The notes under the pieces are model-generated. The model was not told where the DNA came from, ran no database searches, and saw only the letters and a list, made by a program, of their open reading frames with translations. A stretch of 64,000 nucleotides of DNA from Cryptomeria japonica. Its lineage: Eukaryota; Streptophyta; Pinopsida; Cupressales; Cupressaceae. Below, piece by piece: positions 12,354 through 23,260 of this stretch; within the stretch, counting starts at the first letter, position 1; the number at the start of each line of letters is the position of its first letter. The stretch covers positions 1-64,000 of the forward strand of contig NW_026729177.1 in assembly GCF_030272615.1 (NCBI RefSeq), written 5' to 3'. The translations under genes and the position numbers were made by a program.

Positions 12354-12802
12354 GCATCAAAAGGCTTAGGGGGAGCAAACAAAAAAATGTTTTCAAACCC
12401 TTGGATCAAACCAGTAAAAACCTTAACCGGTATGTGATACCTGTCGCTTGGCAGAAGACCAAAAATGGTAAAAAGGAAAATTAGGGTTTAAGCCCTAATA
12501 AGGGAGCATTAATGGTGGTAGGTGAGAGATATGTATAAAAGCATTTTTAAAATCATTTCTCACTATTTGTTTTCGAGCACAAAGAAATGTTTTTCAAAGA
12601 GCAGAGCGAAGAAAAGGCGATTTGAGCTAAGATTTCAAGAAATTGACAAGTCTTGAAGGACATTCAAATTCAGTTTGCAAACGGTCAAGTGGAGAACACA
12701 AAATGGTGATTCGGCAACCGACGGAGTGTGGAGTGAAGGAGAATCAGAAAGCCCTAAATTCAAGTTTTAAAGGTATTCCTTGAGTTCTTAAAAAATTATA
12801 CA
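12354..12802 (+). promoter_or_regulatory. RE3 promoter-like spacer before ORF2x
   Basis: 449 bases without a frame. It holds a polypurine tract (CTTAGGGGGAGC near 12366), a telo-box-like ATTAGGGTTTAA (12480-12491), a TATA box TATAAAA (12534-12540) and an A/G-rich leader with GGCGATTTGAGC (12618-12629). TATA lies 263 bases before the ATG of ORF2x. RE1 has the same landmarks, except that I see no clear TATA box. This looks like a small plant promoter plus 5' leader, possibly with an intron donor at AAGGTATT (near 12770). Function is inferred, not shown. Confidence 0.5.
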
Positions 12803-15800
12803 ATGGCTTCTGCATCTCACACCAGTTCTAGTACATCCATTGAGTCTGAAAGTTTCATTCAAAGGAAGTCAAAGTATAATGCCCTATCACAAGTTCCAGC
12901 TGGAGTGATAGTGGAAGAGGGAATTTCTGACTATATTGATTGCAAGATTGAAGACCTAGGGTCTCTAGCCATCCACTCTCAACTAGGTCTGTTTTGTGGA
13001 AAGGACAAGAAAATCAAACCGGAATATAGTATCTTAGAGAAGAAGAAACTCCATAATGCAGTATATTTTCTGGAAGACTTTACAGAGGATCATATTAGAA
13101 TAATTTTGAATAGAGTCCATGGTGACAAGATGTACCTGGAAAGGATGCATGATATCATGCCTTAGGCAATTCATGCAGTCACTAGTTTCTGCAACACAAG
13201 GGAAGTGTCAGCCCTAAGGACAATAAGCAAAATGGAAATGTCAAGGCTCACCGATTCAGTGAGCGATTCATGAGGCATGACAGTCAACTCCATCAAGGAT
13301 GAGCTTGTTAAGTATGTCTGCATGGTGATAGGCTACAGAAAATTCTCTACCAACAGAATTAATCCTGTATCTACTGTAGCGGTAAATGCCACTTATCGGA
13401 TGATTAAAGAGGATGCATCATTTGACCTATGCACCGATATGCAGAGGCAACTCTTGTCTAATCTAAAGTCGATCAAACAAGATAATGCATTGAGATTCAA
13501 GTTCGAACAACTATTGGTTGGCTTGTTCTTCTATTTCCATGGCTACTTTTCTGGAGTAGGAGATGTCTAGTGGTCTCCTGACCAATTGGTAACCAAGCAA
13601 ATCAAGGAAAGCATTCAAGCTATCGAAACCGGTTACCCTGATGTGCTGAACAAGTATTTTGATGAGTTCAGACAGAAGATGAGACAAAGGATGAGGATCT
13701 TAGGTGATATTGTCAAGAATTATGAAGATGACATCTATTTCACCATCCAGGTGGACAAATGCTTAATGGAGGCTATTGAGCCTAGAATGGAAGAAGTGGA
13801 GCTAATGGGCTATGAGGTGATGTACGATATGTTGGAAGGGTATGCCTCAACCCTTATTGCCTCACCTCTTGATCCTAAGGAAAAGAGGACCGAAACCTAT
13901 CTAGAAAGGATTGCACCGATCAAGGAACCCTCTGTTAAGAAAGGAAAAGAACTGACAGCAAAGAAAGCAAAGGTAGTCCCTGTAGCATCAACATCGGCTA
14001 CTACTGCAACTCCAAGAGTGACCAAGCGGTCACCTGCAAAGAAGAAACTGAAAGTGGCACTAGAAAACGTCTTTGAAAGAAAAAGGAAGACTAAGTAAAA
14101 TGAACCGGACTCTGAAGAGACTGAGTCTGAGGAGATGCCAAAGAAGGTTAGACAGACGAAGAAGATGAAGAAGAATGAACCGGTAGCGTCTGCACCGGTA
14201 AATATTGATATCTCCTCATATAAACCTTTGACACATTGTCAAAGAACAATAAAGAATATTAGGAGAAAATTACTTCATGATTTAGTAGATTATTATGATG
14301 ATTTTAGTGATGAGGAAAAAGAAGAAGTACTACAGGAAATTATTATTTATTTGTGTAAGAATGACCGGTCGCCATCAAAGATTAAATCTCAGACACCAAA
14401 TTCATTATATAAGGCATTAGATAATAAATGGTGCATTGCCATAGAAAAAGAACAGGAGATTAGGGAGAAAGTCTTTGCATAGTACTTTCCCAACCTCTCA
14501 AACTGAGAATTATTTGATGTTTTGGACCAAAACAAAGGACTCTTCTTCACAAGGAGAAGAAGACTCTGGCTGTTAGAGGGAAGAATTGATGATGTTGAAA
14601 AAGATACTCATCAGCATATGAATCATGCTATCCAAGCTCATAAAGCATGTATGGCCAACCTGCAAGCGGAAAAAGAACTAGTTATATCCAAACCGGATGA
14701 AGTTTTTGATGAAGAAGAAAACCCGGTTGAAGAACCAATCGACACTATTGATATCGATGCCCTGGACATAGAAGATGTCACTCAGGACATACCTTCTGAG
14801 GGAACAGAATAGGTGCAATAGGCCAAATAGGATAGTGAGCAATCTGAGGATAGACAGGAAGTGGCTAAGGAATAGGCAGAGAAGAAGAAGAGGGATGAAG
14901 ATGAGAAAAAGTGGAAAGAGGAAGAGAAAAGAAAAGAGGAAGAGGAGAAAAGAAAAGATGAAGAGAAAAAGAAGAAAGAAGATGAGAGGAAAAAGAAAGA
15001 AGAAGAGGATAAGGAAGAAAAGAAGAAGAAGGAAGAGGAAAAGAAGAAGAAGGAAGAGGAGGATAAAGAAAAGGAAAAGTGGAAGGAAGAAGAAAAGAAG
15101 AAGAAGGAAGAGGAAGAGAAAGAAGAGGAGAAGAGGAAGGAAGCTGAGAAGAAAAAGAAAGAAGAAGAAGACAAGGAACAAGAAAAGAAGAAGGAAGCAG
15201 AGAAAAAGAAGAAGGAAGAAGAAGACAAGGCAGTAGAGAAAAGCAAAGCGGACAAGATAGCGGAAGCGATGAAGAGCACATAGATGGAGATTCTGAAGGC
15301 AACTGGGAGTGAAGCCAAACCAGCTGATATCTCTAGTCCTATTGATCTCCAGTCTACAAGTGAATTGGAGCTAATGCAGAGCATCAAGGTTGCTCAAGAG
15401 TGCCTTGAAATCATTCAAAGAAAAAAGGAGCAAGATATAATTCAAGCGGCTATAGACACCCTTACCAGTTTGATCCCCAGTACCAATCTTCCCAACATTG
15501 AATCATCACTAGCACAGCTTAAGCTACTATGTACTGTAGTGGATGATCAGGTGTAGAGCCTGGAAGAAGTAGTTGAGGCAAATGTCAAGAAAGAGAATCA
15601 AAAGGCTCCTAACATTGCTCTGGTGAAGAAGTTGAATGAAGTTTGGTCTGAACTGCTGAAAGACCAAAAGGATATAAGGGACACTTTGGATGAGGGAAAT
15701 CTGCTCCTAAGCAAAATCTGTCAACCCCATCTATTCTACAATGATGTGCTAGCCCAAAAGAAAAAGCTTCAAACGGACTTACAGTCTTACCTAAGCAAAT

Positions 15801-16150
15801 TTAAGCCACCTTATGATTCCTTTGCAACTTATGGGCAAACCATTCACCAGTTTTAGATCCAGTCAGCCAAAATGAAGCAAGAGATCAGTACATAGTCTAG
15901 AGATTTATAGGAGCTATAACTGGTTTTACTTCCATGTCTGCAAATTCTTCAGAAGTGTTATCTAAACCTGGATGCCTTGACAGTTACGTAGGAGATGAGC
16001 ACAGTTGATGCCATGGAAGAATAGGTATCCCAGATGCAAACAGAGAAAGAAGTGGCCACCTCCCTACTTGAGTCCTAGTCTCTATCAATGAAACAATTTT
16101 TGCAGGACTATAAATCAGTTTTTGACAAGTATTATTCCTTGTTGTCATAA
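12803..16150 (+). pseudogene. ORF2x of RE3: 1115-codon unknown frame with 19 internal stops
   Basis: I do not recognise the family. One uninterrupted phase runs from ATG 12803 (MASASHTSSSTS) to TAA 16148-16150 with no frameshift. Internal stops are 15 TAG, 2 TAA and 2 TGA (first at 13163, last at 16076). Visible parts: an N-terminal block with DYIDCKIEDLG; a hydrophobic stretch LLVGLFFYFHGYF (near residue 240); a block with DKCLMEAIEPR and MGYEV (near 315-345); a basic stretch with PAKKKLKV and RKRK (near 410-430); DDFSDEEKEEVLQEIIIYL (near 496-517); a lysine/glutamate-rich helix (residues 692-820); and C-terminal coils. Each block but the hydrophobic one has a visible counterpart in RE1. It could be a captured host gene or a relative of the extra (envelope-like) ORF of some Sireviruses; clear transmembrane helices are absent. 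Confidence 0.8.
14876..15262 (+). repeat. Lysine/glutamate-rich repeat inside ORF2x
   Basis: About 130 codons of imperfect EEEKKKKE-type repeats built from GAA, GAG, AAG and AAA, starting just after TAG 14873-14875. The purine-only coding strand gives long spurious open frames in all other phases. In the ORF2x frame it would form a single long charged helix. RE1 has a shorter K/E-rich segment in the same part of its gene. Confidence 0.85.
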
Positions 16151-16208
16151 AATTTTATTATTTTACTATGGAAACAGGGTTGTTCATCTGCACTTTGTCA
16201 TTGTTGGC

Positions 16209-16466
16209 AAAGGGGGAGAAGTACTCTATCTATTTTGGAGAAGAATAGGGAGAAGTATCTGGCTTTAAAATTTTGATATATGCTTTATGCTCTGCTATCT
16301 CAATGTTTATGTTTTGTATGCAAAATTGCTATACACTGTATTGATTATGGGATAGTGTATATGCTTAGGGGGAGCAATTTTGTTAATGGCATGTTTTTGT
16401 TGTAAAACACTTAGATGTCAGAATTTTATTTTCTTAAGTGTTGCCATCAATGCCAAAGGGGGAGAT
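16209..16466 (+). promoter_or_regulatory. RE3 polypurine tracts
   Basis: CAAAGGGGGAGAAG (16208-16221), CTTAGGGGGAGC (16364-16375) and CCAAAGGGGGAGAT (16453-16466). The last touches the 3' LTR. They are embedded in repeated GTTGGCAAAG and TGCCAAAG context, as in Sireviruses. Confidence 0.88.
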
Positions 16467-17613
16467 TGTTGGCATTTTTGATGTTTATGTTGTGATTGTC
16501 ATTGATGGACACACACTTGCGTTGAGATCTCCTTTATATGTATGAGCTAGAGCTCAACTGATATTTGTTCCAACCGACATGTTGTATTCTAGTCTTTAGA
16601 CTATTGGTGATTTTGCAGAATGTGTTTCCCAGTCTGAAGCGACATGGCGACACCAAGCGGTTCGTAGATCTCAAGTGGTATGAGGGAGAAAAGCGGCATA
16701 ACACATTCTTACTAGTCTTGATTTTTGTCAAATTGGAAACTGGTAATACTCTGTGATGAGTTCCCAATCAACATTTTGTGATGAGTTACCAATCCATCGA
16801 CTGTTTGACGGTGCCGACACACTGACGGTGCTTCTTGTGTCATGTTACTAAGTATGTCTAGATTCATTGAACCTAGGAAATTGTAATGTAATCCTATTGG
16901 ACCGACATGAAATTAGATTCCTTTAAAAGGACATCATGTCTAGGGTTTTTGAGTTGTTACTGAAAGGGTTTATGTTGTGCTAGGGTTTAAGGTGGTTGAT
17001 GAGTTGTTGTAAGAGTGATCTTATCTGAGAAGATCAAGTTGTAACTGAGTGAGAGACAGAGAAGACTGAAGTAATGCTGGAATGCATTAGCTATGAGCTA
17101 TACTGGATCTAACCAAGCAGTCTATGCTATTAGATAGATCAAACACTTGTTGATTACTCACATCTTTGACAAGTCTGTAGCCCTTAACCGAGTAGGCCCA
17201 AAATCCTTTTGTTAAGTCCTCTAACAAGGTGGTTCACCTCTGTGAATCTAAAATCCTCTAGCAAGGTAGTCTTTAATTGGACTTATCTCCTAACAGAGAT
17301 TGAGATTCCTAACAGGATCTATTCTAGTGAAGAACATTGTAAGACCTTAACCGGTCTGGTTTCTATTTTGTAGATAGTGACTTGTGAGTTCCATCTCACT
17401 GTGGTTTTTCCCATTTGGGTTTCCATGTCAAATATCTTGTGTTATGGTTGTATTGCTTTTGTGGGTGAATGCTTTAATTGTATTTTGGTTTTGCATGCGT
17501 GATAACCGGTCTGTCTGTTAAACTATTTTACCAGTTTATCTTTAGACTATTTAAGTGCATTAGAGCAGAGGTTTTTGGCATACTAATTCACCCCCCCCTC
17601 TTAGTATTCATCA
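16467..17613 (+). repeat. RE3 3' LTR
   Basis: 1147 bp. Same order of motifs as the 5' LTR, including the shared block near 17398-17430 and a C8 tract at 17591-17598. It has an extra GACGGTGCC-containing insertion near 16810-16830 and lacks about 20 bases near 16745. Confidence 0.95.
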
Positions 17614-17618
17614 CAAGT

Positions 17619-20600
17619 AGGTAAATGTAGCCTTTAGTAGAGGCTTGGTGAATATGTCTACTAACTACTCCTTGCTGGAAACATGTTCCAATACCACCTC
17701 TTTGTTATGAACCTTTTCCCTCAAGAAATGATACTTGAGCTCAAAGTGCTTGGTTCTAGCATGTAAAACCGGATTCTTGGAATTTTAATTGTACTTGTAT
17801 TGTCACAAAATATACTTACCAATTTAGATACAGGAACTTTGAAGCTATTCAATACATGCTTCATCCAAATAGTCTGAATGTAGTTCATAAAGGCTACAAC
17901 ATACTATGCTTCTGCTCTAGACTGATAGATACAACTCTTCTTTTTACTCATCCATGAGACCACTCTACCATCGAGAAAGAATGCACCACCGGTTGTGCTC
18001 TTCTAGTCATCCACGTTACTAGCCCAATCAACACTTGTAAACACTTTCAGGTTAAAATCATTATTGTATGGATACCATAATCCATAATCAATAGTTCCCT
18101 TCAGATATCTAAGAATCCACTTGACTGCAACCAAGTGGGATTCTCTTGGGCTTTTCTAGAACCTTGCAGCAATACCAGCTGCATGTGCAATATTTAGTCT
18201 GCTATGCACTACATAATGCAACTTACCAATCATTGATCGGTATTCCTTCTCATCAACCAAGGCCGAGTCATCCTCTTTGGATAATTTACAACTGGTCACC
18301 ATCGGTGTGCCAACTGGTTTTCTATCTTCCATACCAAAGGTCTTCAACACATCTTTGACATACTTGGACTGAGTGATAAAGATTCCATCTTTCATCTATT
18401 GAATCTGTAGTCCCATAAAGAACTTAATCTCCCCTATGACTGACATCTTGAATTCTTTCTTCATCTCATTTGTAAACTCATGACTCATCTTGTCATCTCC
18501 ACCAAAGATTATGTCATCAACAAATACTTCACAAATCAGAATCTAATCTCCTTCTGATTTCAAGTAGATATTGCTATCTTCACTTGTTCTCTCAAATCCA
18601 ATCTTCACAAGATGGGAGTGCATGCATTCATACCGTGGTCTAGGTGCCTGATTTAGAGCATACAAGGCTTTATGTAACCTACACACCATGTCATTATCTT
18701 CGGATAGGGAAAACCCATCTGGTTGCTCTATATACACTTCCTCTTCAAGTACTCCATTTAGGAATGCAGATTTTACATCCATTTGGTATACTTTGAATCC
18801 TTTAAAAGTTGCATATGTAAGAAGCATACAAACTCCTTCCAATCTTGCTACTGGGGAAAAGGTTTCTCCATAGTCTTCTCCTTCTTCTTGGGCATATCCT
18901 TTACATACTAGTCTGGCTTTGTTCCTTACCACTGTGCCATCCTCATTTAGCTTATTTCTGAAAACCCATTTGGTTCCAATTACATTTTTATTTCTGGTCT
19001 AGGTACCAAGGACCATGTACCATTCTTTTCTATCTGATCAAGTTCTTCTTCCATTACCTTGATCCAGTCTTCATCTTTATGTGCCTCTTTGAATGATTTA
19101 GGCTCAAATTCAGAGGTCATACATGAGTTTTCTCTGATCTTTCTTCTTGTAAGATTTCCTGCATCCTTGTCTCCTATGATCTGCTTAGGATCATGATTGA
19201 GTTTGACATACCTAGGTATGTTCTTAACAACTTCCTCTTGCTTTTCTTCATCATCCTCATCTTCATCAGCATCAACATCTACTGGTCTAGGAGCACTATT
19301 ACTGGTGTTGGGCTGATTTGCAATCGGTTCCTAGAAGGTTACTACCGGTTTATGTCCTACTTGCTCACTGTCAGTTACTTCTGGTTTCTGAGAGTTTTCA
19401 TCAACCCTAACATTGATGCTTTCAATGATTCTCTGAGTCCTATTATTGAAACATTTGAGAGCTTTACTTTTGGTGGAATAGCCTAGGAATATTCCTTCAT
19501 CACATTTCGTTTCGAACTTGCTCTAATGTTCACTCCTCTTGATATAACATTTTCTACCAAATACTCTAAATTAGCTTACCACTGGTGTCTTATCCTTTCC
19601 TTTCTTGATGAGTACCCGGTTCATTGTGTAGATCGCAGTGCTCACCGCTTCTCTCCAAAAGGTGTGAGCAACCTTTCCTTGGATCAACATAGTTCTAGCC
19701 ACTTCAACCATAGTCTGGTTGTTCCTCACTGCTAATCCATTTTGTTGTGGAGTCCAGGGGGAAGACAGTTGCCTCTTGATGCCATTCTCTTCACAGTATT
19801 GGTTGAATTCACCAGAAGTGAATTCCCCTCCTTGATCAGTTCTAAGGCATTTGATCCTTCTACCACTTTCCTTTTCTACCAGTGCTCTGAAAGCTTTGAA
19901 CTTTCCAAAGGCTTCAAACTTATCCTTCAAGAATGTAACCCACATCATTCTTTAGCAATCATCTATAAGAATCATAAAATACCTATCTCCCTGCACACTC
20001 CTAGTTTTCATAGGACCACACAAATCAGTATGCACAAGATCGAGTAAATTGTTTGTAGTGAAAGATTTACCTTTAAAAGTTGAGGAAGACATTTTCCCCA
20101 GTTGACACTCTATGCACAAAGGATTTTTTGGTTTGCTCAACACCGACAATCCTCTGACTACCTTGATCATACTGGCCTTCACAATGTTATCAAAGTTAAC
20201 ATGGCAGAGTCTCCTATGCCATATCCAACTATCATCAAACTTAGCCATAAGACATGTACTGACATTTGTATTCAGCTGAAATTGGTTGCCTTTGGTCTTC
20301 ATGCCAGTGGCCATCAGTTCACCATTATTTCCTTTGATTTTGCACACTCCATTTTTGAATTCTAGAGTGAGTCCACTATCATTCAGCTAGGCAACACTCA
20401 ATAAGTTGTGTCTGAGACCTTCCACCCAATACACATTGTTAGCACTATTCTTTCCATTTAGAGAAATGGACCCTCTACCTTTGACCATACATGGTGCATC
20501 ATTACCAAAATGAACCACACCACCATCATACTCTTCCAGAGATATAAAATTGCTCCGGTCACCAGTCATATGGTGAGAGAAACCACTGTCAATAATCCAC

Positions 20601-20671
20601 TCATTGGAATTATCAAAGCTAGAGACAAGAGCCTTATTGTCTGACACATCCTCTTTGACTGCAACAAACAC
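17619..20671 (-). pseudogene. pol: RE2 pol: protease, integrase, reverse transcriptase, RNase H
   Basis: Copia-order polyprotein read right to left. Protease: WIIDSGFSHHMTGD (near 20580), the usual Cys after DSG being Phe. Integrase zinc finger with HxxxxH...CxxC (near 20130-20270), then the core with LIDDC, RTDQGGEF and QQNGLAVRN; the position normally Glu in QQNGxAER is Val, so the active site is broken. [14 protein letters not shown] (near 18785) and FVDDIIFGG (near 18510). RNase H follows, with the usual DIFTKPL ending. Frames shift several times and TAG/TGA stops are common. The last codons are displaced to 9814-9860 by RE3. Confidence 0.9.
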
Positions 20672-20759
20672 AATATCTTCATTTTCTTCATCTTCTGATT
20701 CCTCATCTGTGACACTTCATCAACTGCTACAAAATAGTTTCTCCAGTTTCTTCCTTTGA

Positions 20760-21629
20760 ATTTCTCAAACCTTTCCAGTTTGTCCTTGTTGTCACTATTA
20801 GGATAGTTTATAGCAATGTGTCCTATCCGGTTACAAGAAAATCATTTCAAAGGGAGCTTGCCTCTGTATTTGCCAGTTCCCTTAGGAAGTCTCTTGGCAA
20901 GAAGAGCTTCGAATTCCATTAGGATCTCCTCATCATCCATTTCTCTTCTTTTTCTTGGTTCACCACTGGTGCTTGCTTCTTTTTCTTTTCTAGATGGTGC
21001 AACAGAAGCTCTAAAAGCTGATTCAATCTTTTGACCACTGCCATCAAAACTATTTAGCTCATAGGCTGTCAATTTTGCAATGATGGAGTCTAAGGATAGC
21101 TCGGTCTTGTCTATTGACCTCAACTCCTGAACAACAGCAACCCTTATTGCATAGACCAGTAACAAGGACCTCAGGACTTTACTAATAATAGTCAAATCTT
21201 CCATTTTCCCTCCCGCACTCTTGATGTCTCCAACAATAGTCTTGATTTTTATTCCATATTGCTGAATGGTCTCACCTTCAGCCATCCGCATGTCTTAAAA
21301 TTTCCCTCTAAGGCTTTCTTCCTTAGCTTGTTTTACATGCTCATCACCGCCATAGATATTCTCAAGAGTATCCCATACTTCTTTGGGATTATCTTTATCC
21401 TGGACATCAATAAACTCAATGTTAGATAAGCTACTGATAGGGCTTCCATGACTTGCCCATTCTCCTGGATCTCTCTCTTTTGATCATTGGTGAGAGTACC
21501 AATAGGAATAACATAAGCATTCTCAACATAGCTCCAATGTTGAGCACCCATGCTTTTGATGTATATCTTCGTTCTGTCCTTCCATATTTTGAAATTATCT
21601 CTGTTGAACTTTGGACCTTCCCTCTTCAT
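20760..21629 (-). pseudogene. gag: RE2 gag
   Basis: Starts MKREGPKFNRDNFKIWKD at 21629, the typical plant Copia gag N-terminus. It continues through a UBN2-like capsid region with SKVLRSL and VATI-type helices (21291-20842, different frame) to a zinc knuckle whose remaining residues read SCNRIGHIAIN (near 20820-20850). At least one frameshift lies near 21300-21340. This copy shows the N-terminal part that RE1 and RE3 gag lack. Confidence 0.85.
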
Positions 21630-21689
21630 TATTCCACTAGGATCTTTCCCTCAAGTGGTCAAGCTTACAACACAGAGGACCTGGAGGGC

Positions 21690-21703
21690 GCTCTGATACC
21701 AAT
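21690..21703 (-). promoter_or_regulatory. RE2 primer-binding site
   Basis: GCTCTGATACCAAT on the plus strand, i.e. ATTGGTATCAGAGC on the element strand, directly beside the 5' LTR. It matches initiator methionine tRNA. Confidence 0.95.
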
Positions 21704-23260
21704 TGATAAATAATGATGAACAGTTAGTACCAGACCGATACTGAGAGGGGGGGGTGAATTAGTATAGGCAAAAATACTTTCCTAAAATTGGTTAAACAAC
21801 AATCACTACAAATGACGGGCAAACAGTAACACTAGTCTGAAATAGAGTATAACCGGTGAAGCTAAGAATGACTATGACAAGCATTAACCGGTTAATCACT
21901 TAGCTTTCCACTCAACCTAATACTACACTTCCATTTCACCCTTATGCATGAACAAGTAATCTATCATCAGAAATATAATAACAGCTAGTTCAACATAATT
22001 TACCTTCAAACACAAATTACTTAAACCATCACATGAATAACACCACATGTGACACACTAATTTTTCACATGGAAACCCAACTGGGAAAAACTATGGTGGG
22101 GATGAATACCCACAAGCTATTTTTGAACTCTTTAGAATTCTACTCTGTTAGGAGCCAAGTCCAGTTAGAGACTGTTACAACAGGTTCTGTTAGGAACCGA
22201 TCCTATTAGGGATCACCTGGTTAAGGGATGGTTAAATACCCAGTTAAGGGTTAAAGCCTATGAGAGGTTACCTTGTTAGAGGATTTCAAGAACTCAATGA
22301 ATTTGAGTCACCCTGTTAAAGGATTTACAGCAAGCTGGTTAAAGCTAGCCTGTTAAGGGATTTTCCAACTATTGAGGTGGTTAGAGATCAATAGGTATTA
22401 CAATGATCTGGTAACAACACTCAATGCCAATGTAGATCTGCTTTAATTCCTCTTCTCCTTCTGCACTCACACTCCGCAAGTATCAATCCTCTTATCCGGT
22501 TTGGCAAGAATCATGTATCTCTGCACTTAGATACACACACCACATTTGCCAACAACCCTAGAAAGAAACACAACATTGACCTTATAGGAAACAGATAGGC
22601 TGGTAGCATAAACCCTAAACCCTAAACATTTTAGATTAAGAAATTTAAATGGTTCAATCCTGACCGTTGAGCATATTGCATTAAATGCAACAGTCTTGAA
22701 TCGATCTCAAGACATTCTCCATCGTTTGTTCTCCACCGCATTCATGGCAGCTGATAACCCATCACGCGTTTTCACCGTTTACAAACTTCACACATTCTTG
22801 AGGTAGATAGGAGCAATCTCCTTCATGCAAGATCCTTCATGCGCACAAGGCTGACATGGCAACATGATCTATTCTTTGTTATAATGCTAACTCATCACAA
22901 AATGTGATCAGTTGAGTCACATAGGCTTGGAACACTTCAACCGGGAACCTTGAGACAGAGACTACCAAGCGATAGTCATGCCATATTAACCCTTGAAACA
23001 AAACATTTCAAATACCGGTTCTCATTCCGACATATCGGTTCCAGTTCATACTTCGACATACCTATTCACTTGGACAAACACACCACTTCACCTTTTACAC
23101 ATATGCCGGTTTACAACATTATACCGGTTCACATTGTTAATTTCTTAACTTTAATAGACCAGTTCTCTTCAACATATTACCGGTTCACTCTTGAGCATTA
23201 TTGACATCAATGACAACAAACAATGTCACCATGTTATCATACTCTGCACTTATGCCAACA
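21704..23260 (-). repeat. RE2 5' LTR
   Basis: 1557 bp. It carries a G8 tract before GTGAATTAG (near 21745-21755), the shared block near 22065-22110, and two and a half tandem telomere-like units AAACCCTAAACCCTAAAC (22610-22627). The final bases are TATGCCAACA. Confidence 0.93.

Larger units (their letters stand above)
9861..17613 (+). mobile_element. RE3: gag + ORF2x, non-autonomous Copia/Sirevirus-like element
   Basis: LTRs at 9861-11027 and 16467-17613 (TGTTGG...ATCA/ATTA), flanked by CAAGT at 9856-9860 and 17614-17618. The primer site TTGGTATCAGAGCC follows the 5' LTR and AAAGGGGGAGA precedes the 3' LTR. Inside are only gag (11078-12353) and the long ORF2x frame (12803-16150); there is no pol. 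The two LTRs differ by roughly 6 per cent by eye, mostly transitions, with a few indels. It has the same gene plan as RE1 but diverged LTRs, so the two are members of different subfamilies of one lineage. Confidence 0.95.
8089..23260 (-). mobile_element. RE2: Copia/Sirevirus-like element with gag-pol, split by RE3
   Basis: LTRs at 8089-9572 and 21704-23260 (TGATAA...CCAACA). The flanks are GTTCT at 8083-8087 and 23261-23265, with one extra base before the left LTR. On the minus strand the order is LTR, iMet-type primer site, gag, protease, integrase, RT, RNase H, several polypurine tracts, LTR. RE3 interrupts the last codons of RNase H. The left LTR lacks about 70 bp near 8655 that the right LTR has (22277-22350). 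LTR differences are plentiful and the genes carry frameshifts and stops, so the element is dead. A solo LTR of the same family lies at 49332-50897. Confidence 0.93.

Noticed and set aside
14678-15387. Phe/Leu-rich and Arg/Lys-rich frames overlapping the ORF2x charged tract
   Set aside because: Shadows of the purine-only strand; the ORF2x phase links both sides and is the real one.
12803-16150. Stop-codon reassignment (TAG read as Gln)
   Set aside because: TAA and TGA also interrupt the frame, the window is plant nuclear DNA, and methylation decay explains TAG excess more simply.
12803-16150. Calling ORF2x an envelope-like protein
   Set aside because: Some Sireviruses have such a gene, but I see no signal peptide or clear transmembrane helices, and a conserved nuclear-type motif points the other way. 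Kept as an alternative only.
22610-22627. Interstitial telomere array
   Set aside because: Only two and a half units, placed identically in LTR copies; a promoter telo-box is the better reading.
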